64,000 bases of DNA, taken from assembly GCA_030765055.1 (NCBI GenBank), contig CM060958.1:107562627-107626626 (forward strand), written 5' to 3'. This DNA comes from Mantis religiosa. Its lineage: Eukaryota > Arthropoda > Insecta > Mantodea > Mantidae. Below are positions 1 through 10,401 of the stretch, one piece after another (positions within the stretch are counted from its first letter, which is position 1; the number at the start of each line of letters is the position of its first letter). The notes under the pieces were generated by a model. It was not told the origin of the DNA, made no database searches, and worked only from the letters and a program-made list of their open reading frames with translations. The position numbers and the translations under genes were made by a program.

Positions 1-78
1 AAAATATACAATTTCAACAAAACTATTTTAAATCCTAGAAGAGAAATGATTTTTTAATCTAATGAATATTAATTTAAA

Positions 79-815
79 CTATTTCAGACGTTTAAACACT
101 GAGTTTATAAACATCATGAAGTACTTATACTTTTGTGGCTTCATTAGCAAAGATGTGAGCGGAGCAGAAAATTCAGTTCCTAGAGAGTCTAGCTTGAATA
201 CTAATTCTTGTCTTTCTCCCCAGAAAATGGGACAACAGAAAAGGAGATGAACCACAGTTTGAAATTCTTCACCACACATGCATCCGGGGTTGTATGTTAA
301 GTGAAAGCGTGATAAGTATTCACCAAATTTACCATGTCCACTTAAAAATTGTGTCAAAACAAAATTTGAAACAAGAGTTTCACATTTTCCTCTGCCATAT
401 ACACTAGAGAAAAATAATGTTTTTGTTAAACTTCCATTTTGAGTTGTTAGCCATTGTTGGTTCCATTCTTCAAGAATATGTTGATGTATTATTCTCCTTA
501 CAGTAGAAATAGGACATAAAGGGTATGTCACAGGAAGATTGGATTCTGCAGCCTTCTTAGCAAGTAATCAGCTCTCTCGTTACCTAAAATTCCACTGTGT
601 CCTTTAAGCCATCCCATGCAATTATGTCCTGGATGGTATTGAAGCAAGGTTCTGATTTCATGTGCTAATGAATTTAAGTTGTATTTAGCATTAATAGCTA
701 TATTATTTATCATTAATAGCGATAATAGAATTAAATCATTCTTTCTTATATTACGTTCCTGTAATCTTAACCTACCGTTGGGTGCGTCAACTTTCGTGAC
801 GGCGTTATTCGCCAT
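79..815 (-). pseudogene. Non-LTR retrotransposon ORF2 3' end: RNase H plus C-terminal zinc-knuckle-like tail, frameshifted
   Basis: Two minus-strand reading frames join at about position 530 by a frameshift. The upstream one (815-528) ends in a typical RNase H tail with the motif W-L-K-G-H-S-G-I-L-G-N-E-R-A-D, where H and D are the family's active-site residues. The downstream one (531-79) has the Cys-rich block C-M-C-G-E-E-F-(x5)-H-L-L-F-C-C-P-I-F that follows RNase H in I/R1/Jockey-like elements. The reverse transcriptase and endonuclease are absent, so this is a 3' remnant. The frame break and truncation mean it cannot make ORF2. The clade cannot be fixed from this piece alone. Confidence 0.8.
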
Positions 816-819
816 GTAT

Positions 820-1190
820 CAGCTGGATACATATGACGTTAATCGTGTTTTAGTATCTGTTTTCAATTGTTTTAAAACGAATGTACCTTATTATGAATCG
901 GAAGCGTTTCTCGGACATAATCATTCTGAAAATATTAACACCAAGGTTATCTGTTGTCTAGAAGTCGTGAATATTTTGGCGTCCTCCGCGGAACACACCA
1001 GCAAGGTATAATAATGCAATAAAGGCTTTCATTTGTTTTACGTCTGTGTGTCTGTAACCACTCTCACGTTCATATTTCACTTTGAAATCATCTCTGCGTC
1101 TGTTGGTGTATTGCACAATTAGATGCAGAATATCATCACTGACGCAAAGTTTCCAGCAGTCAAGTTCAGTTTTCATACATTCCCCACAAT
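820..1190 (-). pseudogene. piggyBac-type transposase fragment
   Basis: The minus strand encodes a block resembling the N-terminal third of piggyBac transposases (DDE_Tnp_1_7): a W-K-L-C-V-S-D-D-I-L segment, I-V-Q-Y-T-N, then T-D-V-K-Q-M-K-A-F-I-A-L-L-Y-L-A-G-V. After a stop near 958 the similarity continues in frame with N-I-F-R-M-I-M-S-E-K-R-F-R-F and R-Y-I-R-F, the usual next conserved block. The catalytic aspartates would lie further downstream and are not present. The fragment abuts RNase H debris at about 818, so one has truncated the other. Decayed. Confidence 0.8.
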
Positions 1191-1289
1191 TCCAGGCAGT
1201 TTAGTATGTTATGGGGCGGAGCCTGTGTTACCTTCCAAGGACTGCTTCTCCATTTTTTCCGTCCTTACTTGAATTAAAATATAAGTTGT

Positions 1290-1760
<471 letters not shown>

Positions 1761-1802
1761 CATTACCATCATCATCAACATCTTCATCGTTATCGTCTTG
1801 TG

Positions 1803-2032
1803 TAGCATGTCTGCCTCACGTTCAAGATGTCCCGAGTTCGAAACTCGGTCAGGGTGAGTTACCTGGATAAGGGGTTTTCCGGGGTTTTCCCTTATCCTTA
1901 CAGACGAATGTCAGGTAGCTCTAAGCTCCATGGACCCTGGACACATTTGAGCATCATTTCACCCATATCATTCACCGTCCGATATGACGTAACGTTGGAG
2001 GACGTAAAATTACAAAAATAAAAAAAAAGTCA
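1803..2032 (+). mobile_element. SINE-A copy (tRNA-derived), plus strand
   Basis: It contains the tRNA-like B box GAGTTCGAAACTC preceded by the TCTGCCTCACGTTCAAGA block, then the SINE-A body (GTTACCTGGATAAGG, CTCTAAGCTCCATGGACCC, CCGTCCGATATGACG) and an A-rich tail. The first ~25 bp of the head are missing compared with the copy at 51.93 kb. At least seven other copies lie in this window. Transcription would be by RNA polymerase III. Confidence 0.9.
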
Positions 2033-2585
2033 TGTTGTGTCTTTTGTACTCAACAAAATAGTAATTTTTGTCATATTCTAGCACTTTATTACTTTCATTT
2101 TCATCAACATCATGAGTCCACACATCGTGTTTCAGTTATGCCTTCATATTCGGAATCAGTTTCTACAAACTTATCCTCCATTGTGAGCGCATCACCATCG
2201 AAAATAGGCGAACTACCTCCTCCAAATATTCAGAATTTTCTAAATCATACACTCTATTCATTTTCAAACTTATGATTCACAGTAATAAAGAAAGGCACTC
2301 TTGCAACAAGGCAACCACTTATATCAGCATTCTCTAGCAATGACATGGATGAATCCGATAGCGACGACAATGCGTAACGTGAGTTGGCGCGATGTATCTG
2401 ATGACGTTTGCCTCGTTTGCAAACTTAGCGTTGAGAAGAAATGGTTGAAACTTAGAGGAAACAATAACAAAGGTCTGATGGAAGATGTCCTGGCTCGGCA
2501 AGCCCTTACTTCTATTTATTGCCATAATAATGAAACAAACTTCGGCCATGTATCTTACAGATATATGCACGACCAACGAATGGTT
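2033..2585. other. Unassigned AT-rich spacer
   Basis: No recognisable gene. Short open frames exist on both strands, but none shows a family motif. It separates two oppositely oriented SINE-A copies. Confidence 0.5.
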
Positions 2586-2772
2586 GTCATGTCGGACGAT
2601 GAATGAAATAATGTTCAAATGAGTCCAAGGTCCATAGAGCTTAGAGTTATCCGACGTTTATCTTTAAGGATAAGGGAAATCCGGAAAAATAATTTATTCA
2701 CATAACTCTTGGTAGCCGAGATTCAAACTCGGGACCGCTTGAACGTGAAGCAGACACGCTACAGAGGCAGGC
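2586..2772 (-). mobile_element. SINE-A copy, degraded, minus strand
   Basis: Reverse complement of the SINE-A body: TCGGACGATGAATG, GAGTCCAAGGTCCATAGAGC, then the B-box complement GAGATTCAAACTCGGG and GTGAAGCAGACACGCTAC. It is more diverged than the 3.8-kb copy, with a mutated B box (TTGAA in place of TCGAA). Confidence 0.85.
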
Positions 2773-3400
2773 TTTCCCTTCGCTGTCACAATATGTTACA
2801 GCGACGTATAAAAATAGTGAACAAATACAAAACTGATCAATATAAGCTGAGTTTAACATAGATAGTCCAGGGGGAAAAAGCGACAGCTTTCTGTTAAGTG
2901 AGTATTGAGTACTTGTGCTTTAAAATCAGAGTGGATATTATTAATTACTGTGAACATGTACAAAAAATGGATATTGTCATTTTAGTGAAAGTCTAAAGCG
3001 GACCTAAGATGCGATAGTTCGGCGACCTGTGGACACGGTCACTGACCCATACAATCCACGGTCATGGTATACAAGATAATCTTGTTCTTCTTATTATATA
3101 TTATAATGTTATATGGAGCGAGTGAGTTTTATTTATCGGCACGCATTACCTCCGTAGGAGGAGGGTACGGAACCAAAACATGACAGTTGCACACCTGGAT
3201 TAGCAACTTTGTCGAGAATTGCATAGCGTGTTCATGCACCTTGAACTAAGATTAGAGGTTCAGCGCGAGAGAATGGTGTCCGGAAAGATCGAAACAAAAC
3301 AAATACAATTTACAAATGAACACTGGAAATTTGTAAAGTTAAAATTTAGGATAGGTCCTAGATGCTTGTGATATCTCGATACTCACGACACCTACGGAAG
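2773..3400. other. Unassigned spacer left of the Tc1-like element
   Basis: No motif, long frame or repeat was recognised. Confidence 0.4.
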
Positions 3401-3782
3401 CTGACATAAGTATTCGGACGTAAACATATTTATTACTTATATTATTTTAAAGCTGTACAGAGTAAGCATACGTAAATACAACTGGTACGATATAAACTTA
3501 CATAAATAGCAACTGAAACTAATTTGCCCTACAAGAAGAAATAAAACGGTTATTCAACATCTGGACATAAGTATTCGAACAGAGGACAGCTAGTATTTAG
3601 TTATCATCCCCTTTGTTTGAATTATTGCTGATAATCGTTTGGGCATTGTCTGTATTGTTGATTAGTCACTGAAGAGTCCATATCTCTATACTCCGTTTGA
3701 AGAAGTTCTTTCAGATGGTCCTTGCTTCTGATGTGATGCTTCCTCACACGCTCCTCTAGTTCCTTCCAGATGTTCTGTATAG

Positions 3783-4048
3783 TTTTTTTTTGTTTTTGAT
3801 TTTTTGTTTTTGTTTTGTAATTTACGTCCTCCAACGTTAAGTCACATCGGACGTTGAATGAAATGGGTGAAATGATGTTGAGATGAGTCCGGGGTCCATG
3901 GAGCTCAGAGTTACCCGACATTCGTCTTTCAAGATAAGGGAAAACCCCGGAAAAGCCTTATCCAGGTAACTCACCCTGACCGAGATTCGAACTCGGGACT
4001 TCTTGAACGTGAGGCAAACACGCTGCCATCTACGCTACCAAGGCGGGC
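3783..4048 (-). mobile_element. SINE-A copy with 13-bp target duplication
   Basis: Complete copy: A-rich tail on the left (T-rich on plus), GTAATTTACGTCCTCCAACG, the body, then the B-box complement GAGATTCGAACTCGGG and a tRNA-like head ending GGCGGGC. It is flanked by perfect direct repeats ATGTTCTGTATAG at 3770-3782 and 4049-4061. The flanking repeat rejoins the broken Tc1-like transposase frame, confirming insertion. Confidence 0.97.
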
Positions 4049-4291
4049 ATGTTCTGTATAGGATTTAAATCTGGAGATTGGGGCGATGTCTTCAAAGTAT
4101 GAGGAGTGTTGTACACGATCCAAAGCCTTACAATTTCAGCAGTATGCTTCGGATCATTGTTATGCTGGAAGTAACAATCATGCCCTAATCCCAGCTTCTC
4201 TGCACTCTTTTTAAGATTGTTTTCAAGAATCCTCTTGTATTCAAATTTGTCCATGATCCCATCTATGAACAGCAGTTCCCCAAAGCCAGAT

Positions 4292-4563
4292 TGATTGTTT
4301 GTTTGTTTATTTATTTATTTGTTGTTGTTTTTTTTGTAATTTTACCTACTCCAACGTTAAGTCATATCGGACGATGAATGGAATGGGTAAAATGATGCTC
4401 AAATGAGCTCAGGGTCCATAGAGCTTAGAGTTACCCGACATTCGTCTTCTAGGATAAACCCCGGAAGAAGCCTTATCCAGGTAACTCACACTGACCGAGA
4501 TTCGAACTCGGGACCTCTTGAACTCAGGCAGACAATCTACCACCACGCTACCGAGGTGGGCTT
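4292..4563 (-). mobile_element. SINE-A copy with 13-bp target duplication
   Basis: Second full copy in the same Tc1-like host, same orientation. It is flanked by CCCAAAGCCAGAT at 4279-4291 and 4564-4576. The left (3') tail includes GTTT and ATTT tandem runs. Confidence 0.96.
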
Positions 4564-5315
4564 CCCAAAGCCAGATGAAGCTCTACAGCCCCATACCATC
4601 ACAATACTGCTACCATGTTTCACTGTAGCTACCACGTTCTTCGGTTCCCATTCTGTATTGGGTAGTCTCCACACTTTAAGACGTCCATCACTTGCATAAC
4701 CAGAATTTGCTCTCGTCAGACCAGAGAAACTTATCCCAGAATTCTGTTGGTTTCACCAAATTCTATACGCTTTTTCTTATTCACCTTATTAACATATGGT
4801 TTCTTGCTAGGAACGCGGACATTGTACCCAGTACTATTTAAAACCCGTTCAATTGTTCTAGTGTGAACCACAGTGCCAGAATATTGCTCATCACAACCTC
4901 TAATCTCATATGCAGTGACTCGGATACTGCTTCACCATTTTTATTATTTGCCTTTTGTCTCTGGTGGTGAGAATAGAAAGAGCGCCATTTTAAGTTTATT
5001 GACAACAATATTTGTCTGTTTGAAGCGTTGAATTATGCAGAACACTGTAATTTTGCTTCTGTTAATGGTTTTGGCAATGTCAGAGAGAGACTTGTATTGT
5101 TTGTACATATTTATCATGATATTCTTCTCTGTCACCGTTGTCTCCTTACGTTTACGTCCCATATTACCTGTGAGTTCACAATCAGCTGAATAACTTTGAA
5201 CACGCTCTCTCGAGACATAGCATAAACACAAATGCTATGTGGTAGAGGCGTGTAGGGTACTTCCGACCACCTTTCTCTCTGTTCGATCGGGTACGTTCGA
5301 ATACTTATGTCCTCC

Positions 5316-6283
5316 AATAATAGGGACAATAGAGTAAATACAGTACAGATTGTGTAATAAATACATGTAAAGTGATAGTTTAAATATTTTTTCTGAGACA
5401 CAAAAGGTTAATGTTTACATGTTTAACAATTCAACGCTGCCAAGTAAATATTACAGTATTTATAGTACGTGCAATGTTACATGTTATATTATTCCAATAC
5501 TTCTGTCGACCTCTGTACATGGTATCAACATCGAACGATACTTCAAGATATTCCTCGGTACTTTTTCCACACTTAGGTGGCAATTCTGATATTATGCTGT
5601 CTGATGTGTGATGTTTGATCTTAATCATGTTACCACTGTCTGCTTATTTCAAATACAATATTTTAATTTGAAAAATAAGGGATTTTAACAGTTGTGTTAC
5701 TCTAGTTACCTGTTACTTGTCATTTCAGCAATGCCATTACTCATCAATTCTCCCTGAAATTTTGCGCGAAATTATTGAGAATTTATGGTAAAATATTCTT
5801 CACAAAACACCACCAGTTAAAATTATTAATGCGAATTTTATAAATAATTGTCACCACAAAATCCTGCCTGTGCCTATGATATATACAGAGTTTGGTAATA
5901 CCACTTCTGCCTTCCCTAAAACAGAATTGTTGAAAATTGAAAGTTATAAGACAAAGGAACACGAGGAGAGAGCATTATTTAAATATGAAAGGCAGGATGA
6001 AGAGATGAAGAATAGACCAGAAAAGAAATCTGAAAGAAGAAAAAGTAGACGAGCATATGGAAATAAAAGGTGAGATGGTATTAGTTCTGGTTGAGAGCAA
6101 TGGCAAATGTTTCCTTATATCGCTGTCAGATGTTCTTATCCTGGCCAACTAATCTGGCACGTTTGCCAAGTTAAATCCTTTCGGTTCAATAACCCTCTTT
6201 ACTACAAACTGGTACCTACCTACTTTGCCTATAGCAATGCAACGAGGGGGAGTCAAATGACAAGCTTAATTTAATTTATTGAA
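5316..6283. other. Unassigned AT-rich spacer
   Basis: No recognised domain. A 67-codon Lys/Glu-rich frame at 5870-6073 (plus) has no motif I can assign and is probably chance. Confidence 0.4.
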
Positions 6284-6288
6284 CAAAA

Positions 6289-6470
6289 GTGGAAGAGAAG
6301 TCTATCACTTTTGTACATAGTCTCCATGAGTTCAACATACGTCCTCCAGCGTTTAGGAAGTGCATGGACTCCACTGGAACAAAATTTTGTGTGGTTTTAC
6401 CGCCTGGCGTACTTCGTTCAAAATTTAAACTACCAGTCAAAAGTTTCCTATCACCTGTGAAAAGAATTAA
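6289..6470 (-). pseudogene. Possible mariner transposase C-terminal scrap
   Basis: On the minus strand, roughly 6390-6300, a short stretch reads K-R-W-R-T-Y-V-E-L followed by a degenerate M-Y-K-S. This resembles the K-R-W-x-x-C-(I/V)-x-L-x-G-D-Y end of mariner transposases. The piece is too short for confident assignment. Confidence 0.3.
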
Positions 6471-6646
6471 ATACTTTAATGTACGAGGCTGATCAACAAA
6501 GACTGAGACTGATTTTTTTTCACAGATGTTTATTACTACAATTCAATATTTACATGATCTTTTTTCAAACTAGTCCCCTCCTGCGACAAAGCACTTTTTA
6601 TAGCGTCTCTGCCAGTTCTTGAACACGTGCTGCAGACCATTCTTTG

Positions 6647-7135
6647 TCAGGTACTTGAGAATTGCCTCACTTTTATGAGCACTGCTTCAGAGTTCTCAAA
6701 TCGAATACCCCTAAGCTTTGCCTTTAGTGATGGGAATAAGAAAAAGTCACAGGGTGCAAGATCGGGGCTATAAGGTGGATGTGGTACACAATTTAATGTT
6801 GAATCGAGCCAGAAACTGTATGACTTGATTTGCGACGTGAGGCCGTACACTGTCATGATGAAGTCACCTCCAGTCCGAGAAAGCTCTGGTCGTTTCTTTG
6901 CAATGTGCTTCCTCAGTGTAGCCAATACTGACGTGTAGTATGCTGCTGTAACAGTAGTGTGAGGAGGAACTGCATGCTGGTAAATCATTCCATTACAGTA
7001 AAAAATGTGATCACCATCAATTTCCCTGCAAATGGAACAACTTTTGCCATTTTGGTGTTGGAGAACTTGGCGATTTCCATATTGTGCTGGCTTGTTTTCC
7101 TTCAGGATTATAATGATGCAGCTATGACTCAACAC
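6647..7135 (-). pseudogene. Mariner-like transposase, N-terminally truncated
   Basis: The minus frame covers the catalytic half: a V-T-A-A-Y-Y-T-S-V-L block, L-R-K-H-I-A-K-K-R-P-E-L, then H-P-P-Y-S-P-D-L-A-P-C-D-F-F-L-F-P, which holds the third catalytic Asp (…D-F-F) of the DD34D class. Between these blocks the frame drifts through F-I-M-T-V-Y-G-L, where a His-His-Asp motif is expected, indicating a frameshift that removes the second Asp. The first ~150 residues with the helix-turn-helix are gone. A second copy of the C-terminus lies inverted at 7150-7320. Confidence 0.85.
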
Positions 7136-7149
7136 CGGTGATAATAATC

Positions 7150-7320
7150 AAAGCTTAGGGGTATTCGATTGGAGAACTCTGAAGCAGTGCTCAAGAAAAG
7201 TGAGGCGATTCTCAAGGACCTGACAAAGAATGGTCTGCAGCACGTATTCAAGAACTGGCAGAGACGCTATAAAAAGTCCATTGAATTAGGAGGAGACTAC
7301 TTTGAAAAAGGTCATGTAAA
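7150..7320 (+). pseudogene. Inverted second copy of the same mariner C-terminus
   Basis: The plus frame reads L-R-G-I-R-L-E-N-S-E-A-V-L…, then F-K-N-W-Q-R-R-Y-K-K, then G-G-D-Y-F-E-K, the normal end of a mariner transposase. It duplicates, in reverse, the coding DNA at about 6550-6720. Confidence 0.85.
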
Positions 7321-7439
7321 CATTGGATTGCAGTAAAAAATATCTCAGGAAAAAAAAATCAGTCTCAGTCTTTGTTGATCAGCCCTCGTATAAACACATA
7401 GTACAAATTACAAAAACTTCCTAAATTAATATTATTACT

Positions 7440-7775
7440 CTCTGGTATTAACTACAATATGGCACAGATTTCAGCCTCTTCAAAGTGTCCACCTTTTTCT
7501 CTCAGAGCCTCTATAAAAACTCTGTTGGCATTCTGGAGTTAAGATTGTGTAGTGTCTTTGCAAATATTACACTCCAACAGATCTGTCAACTATTCCACAT
7601 ATTTTCAACATTTGATTATTAGGTGATTATCAGGTGATTGATTTGGCCAAATCATATTTTTCAGTTCCATACATTGGTCTTTTCTATTGATAACCCTCTA
7701 CACAACTTAAGGCACATTTAGGATCGTTGTTCTGCTGTTGAATAAATTCACGACCAATAAGTCTCTTTTCAGATA
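7440..7775 (-). pseudogene. Degraded Tc1-like transposase C-terminal fragment
   Basis: The minus strand near 7740 reads L-I-G-R-E-F-I-Q-Q-Q-N-N-D-P-K, close to the Tc1 block around the second catalytic Asp. It is followed by frameshifted remnants including M-P-T-E-F-L and L-R-E-K-G-G-H-F, as at the C-terminus. Many stops. It is cut at its left by the fold-back mariner side and at its right by the M2 terminus at 7778. Confidence 0.45.
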
Positions 7776-7777
7776 TA

Positions 7778-8218
7778 GTGCGATCCATATAAACCTGAAC
7801 CAATAATAGGACACACGTGCAACTTTGGGAAAATATAATACACAATTGGGAGATTACATTACACTATTTACCTCTCAGAGAAAATGTTGGAAGTGTCCTC
7901 CACCAGCATGTATACATGTTTGTACTCGTCTCACCATATTCTCTGAAGTTCTACGGAGATAATATCGAATTGAGAGAAGGTTATATCCAGAAAGATGGAG
8001 CAACGTGCCATACATCTAATGACGCCATGGAACTTGTAACCAGTTTCTTTGATAATCGAATAATCTCAAAGGGTCTGTGGTCCCCCAGATCCCCTGACCT
8101 AACCTCACCGGATTTTTTTCTTGTGGGGGTATCTAAAAACAAGAGTGTACAAAAAAAAGGCTAGGGAAAATTGATGTTCTCAAGAAATCCGTTCGAACCG
8201 AGGCGAGAATACTCTCCA
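7778..8218 (+). mobile_element. M2 fold-back element, right-truncated copy
   Basis: Starts at a TA (7776-7777) followed by GTGCGATCCATATAAA, the same terminus as at 25,976. The first ~190 bp are the antisense of the family's C-terminal coding end. From about 7975 the plus strand encodes a transposase catalytic block (Q-K-D-G-A-T-C-H-T, then W-S-P-R-S-P-D-L-T-S-P-D-F-F). The sequence matches the 26.96-27.28 kb copy through the same internal junction. At 8218 it breaks off into an unrelated mariner. Confidence 0.85.
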
Positions 8219-9364
8219 TAGTGCGATTTATCAAGGTCCTCAAAATAGTTCTTTATCGCATCAATGACCTCCTCGTTGCTGTGAAATCTTCGCCCTACAA
8301 TAAATTTTTTGAGGTTCGGGAACAGATGGTAGTCATTGGGTGCTAGATCTGGCGAATAGAGTCGAAGTACAAGCAATTCGAACTTTAATCATCACATTTT
8401 CCTATTACAATGACTGAACAATGGGTCGGAGCATTGTCCTGAAGAAACAAGATCTTTTCTTTATCAAATGAGGTACCTTTTCTTTTCACCTCAACACTCA
8501 AACGTTGCAGTAAGCTTGCGTAGTAGTCACCAGTGTGCTTTTACCCTTTTCCAACTTATCAATAAAAATAATTCCCTGTGCATCCTTAAAAACACTCACC
8601 ATAAATTTGTTAGCTAATAAAATTGACTTTGCATTTTTTGGAGTTGGCTCACCTGGCACAATCCACTCTTTTGAATGTGATTTACTTTCTAGAGTGTAGT
8701 AATGTATGCAAGTTTCGTTCATCATAATAAACCGTTTAAAAATGCACAGGGATTTTTTCTGTGTAGCTCCAAATTCTTAACAGAAACAGTTTTTCTTTGC
8801 AACTTTTGATCAGGTGTCAACAAACGTGGCTCCCATCTTGTACAAACCTTGTGAAAGCACAAAACATTACCTAAAATATTACCTGCACGTTCTTTTGATA
8901 TGTTTACAGCCTCTGCTAATTCAAAAAACTTTAATCTGCGGTCTTCCAGTACCAAAGGATGCATTTTTCAATAATCTCTGGAGTTGTGACTTCCACAGGA
9001 CATCCAGAGCGAGACACATCACTAGTGCTCGTGCGTCCCATTTTAAACTCTACAACCCACCTTTTAATTATTGTATATAAAGGGGCAGTGTCTTTTAGTG
9101 TACTTTCCATTTCCTCCTTGATTTTTTTAGGCCTTAAGACTTTCAAATGAAAGTTTTTAATCACTGCTCGTTTTTCCAAATCCTCAATTTTCGTGAAACC
9201 TCTACACTTGTCTTGTTTAAAATGCTGTCGTTCAAAATTAAACAAGCTATAGAACTGTAACTATGAATACAAGCTAGCCTATAGTTAAACTATATGATGC
9301 TATCCTCAACTGGCCCAGTGGCGCCATCTCTATGTGAGGCCCCAGATTTATAAGCCGACCCTCG
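8219..9364 (-). pseudogene. Mariner transposase and 5' end, inactive
   Basis: Read on the minus strand from the terminus at 9364 (TIR beginning CGAGGGTCGGCTTATAAATC, TA at 9365-9366). The N-terminal part (9200-8930) has a helix-turn-helix region and T-S-D-V-S-R-S-G. The next part (8964-8722) has L-E-D-R-R-L-K-F-F-E-L-A-E-A-V-N-I-S-K-E-R. The catalytic core begins M-N-E-T-C-I-H-Y-Y, where the first catalytic Asp of D-E-T-W is Asn. The third catalytic region is Y-S-P-D-L-A-P-N-D-Y. Several frameshifts. The 3' terminus is lost at 8219. A paralogue lies at 62.7-64 kb. Confidence 0.88.
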
Positions 9365-9366
9365 TA

Positions 9367-10383
9367 AAGTCTGTTTAGTTAACGCGTGTGCACGTCAGCC
9401 TCTGCCGTTGACGAACCCTTATAATCGTTTTACAAGACAGACCCTCCTTCTCGCAGTCCTTTCTGCAAGGTTGCCACCTTTCTCGATACGTCATGTGTAT
9501 CGTACGAGGTTTCGTCTAAATAAATTATCTTATGTCCATTACTGCTTAACTTCCTTAGTTTTGACAAGCTACAATTCTACTGGATTCCATAGAAACCCTT
9601 AACTTATTCAAAGTGCGGTATTTGAAACACAGCTCCTTTAGGAGACCGCGCAAAGTGCAGTGCCCATAAGGAAAATTACAAATTTCTTGCAAATGTGCAA
9701 CCAATTCGCCTAAGGCGGGCGCTCTCCCTTTTGCATAGAATCTATAAATTTCTCGACGAACTAAAACGCATGTGAAATTATCTACTTTGGAGAAACGTTT
9801 CCTTTTGCTTTCACACTTGATCGGCGTCTTTGGTATTCCTATCGTCACAATATTTCTTACTGTATTTCTGTGAATACCCAGAATATATCATCAGGTTCAT
9901 TGCACGACCCCTTACCAAAATTATTTGTCAGCACATATTTAAATGTGTTCAAAACAAGCGCTTGAACTTGCTTAGAAACAGTTCACGTAATAACTTTGTT
10001 TTTTGAGGCTTCTCCAGTAACATATCTCGACCCAGTTATTCACACTATTGTCATCACTTTGATTATCTTCACTTCACTGAAAGTAATCTACTACTTCATT
10101 TGCATTTACCACTGCATTTCCCTCCCACGGTCTGCATATCGTGACACACAACGAATTTCTGCACGCAATGAAACAGATCAACTGGAAGTTGGAACTTTGG
10201 CAACTGAGGCTCCACGTGGAGTAGACATGCGACTGTCACTTCAAGAAAATCAGGGTTGCTATTGTTCCTCAATGACAGTGTTCCATTTCTGAAGTGTGGA
10301 GATAGATTTATGACGGTCATTAGTGGGCGGGAGGATCAGGTTCCTTTGACTCCGAACTGCACACGCGTTAACTAAACAGACTC
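9367..10383. mobile_element. ~1-kb TIR element abutting the mariner, sharing its TA
   Basis: 25-bp inverted termini (beginning AGTCTGTTTAGTTAACGCG) lie at 9368-9392 and, inverted, at 10,358-10,382, flanked by TA (9365-9366 and 10,384-10,385). The TA on the left is the same dinucleotide that ends the mariner at 9364. The interior contains a fragment of an IS630-like transposase (9555-9848, minus) and otherwise unassigned sequence, so this is a deletion derivative. Confidence 0.85.
9555..9848 (-). pseudogene. IS630-like transposase N-terminal domain fragment
   Basis: The frame carries K-R-K-R-F-S-K-V-D-N-F-T, then R-R-E-I-Y-R-F-Y, F-P-Y-G-H-C-T-L-R-G-L-L-K-E-L-C-F-K-Y, and ends M-E-S-S-R-I-V-A. 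In related insect transposons this second DNA-binding region sits between an N-terminal helix-turn-helix and the catalytic (Y-L-D-E-T) block. Neither neighbour is present here. Matching parts of the same protein type occur at 46.9-47.3 kb and 61.4 kb. No in-frame catalytic domain, so non-functional. Confidence 0.65.
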
Positions 10384-10401
10384 TACACTATACCACAGGA
10401 G

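Larger units (their letters stand above)
3620..5162 (-). pseudogene. Tc1-like transposase, interrupted by two SINEs
   Basis: A cut-and-paste transposase of the DD34E class. A plausible ATG at 5162 starts M-G-R-K-R-K-E-T followed by a helix-turn-helix region (I-N-R-S-K-I-T-V). The first catalytic Asp lies in W-S-D-E-S-K-F near 4720. The second lies in H-N-N-D-P-K-H-T at about 4160. The third acidic residue falls in S-P-D-L-N-P-I-Q-N near 4065, where the usual Glu is Gln. The C-terminal end (I-W-K-E-L-E-E-R-V) continues left of the SINE at 3783. Stops, the SINEs and the Glu-to-Gln change make it non-functional. Confidence 0.85.
3403..5312 (-). mobile_element. Tc1-like DNA transposon with two nested SINE-A insertions
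   Basis: Inverted terminal motif GACATAAGTATTCGAAC lies at 3563-3580 and its complement at 5295-5312. A further direct copy at 3403-3416 gives the left end a double-repeat arrangement like Tc1 elements with internal repeats. Between them lies a minus-strand transposase. Two SINE-A copies (3783-4048 and 4292-4563) sit inside it. Without them the element is about 1.2-1.4 kb. The outermost right end is not certain. Confidence 0.8.
6484..7388. mobile_element. Fold-back mariner-like element with ~240-bp inverted arms
   Basis: The terminal inverted repeat begins CGAGG(G)CTGATCAACAAAG, with TA duplications at 6482-6483 and 7389-7390. The inverted similarity extends far beyond a normal mariner TIR, to about 6720 and 7150. 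Both arms encode the transposase C-terminus pointing outward, so the element consists of two 3' ends joined head to head and lacks the true 5' end. The single-copy middle holds part of the catalytic domain. See findings. Confidence 0.9.

Noticed and set aside
8205..8230. M2 terminus (TAGTGCGAT) at the M2/mariner junction
   Set aside because: The nine bases are the mariner's own D-K-S-H-Y codons read on the plus strand, in the wrong orientation for an M2 right end; probably microhomology.
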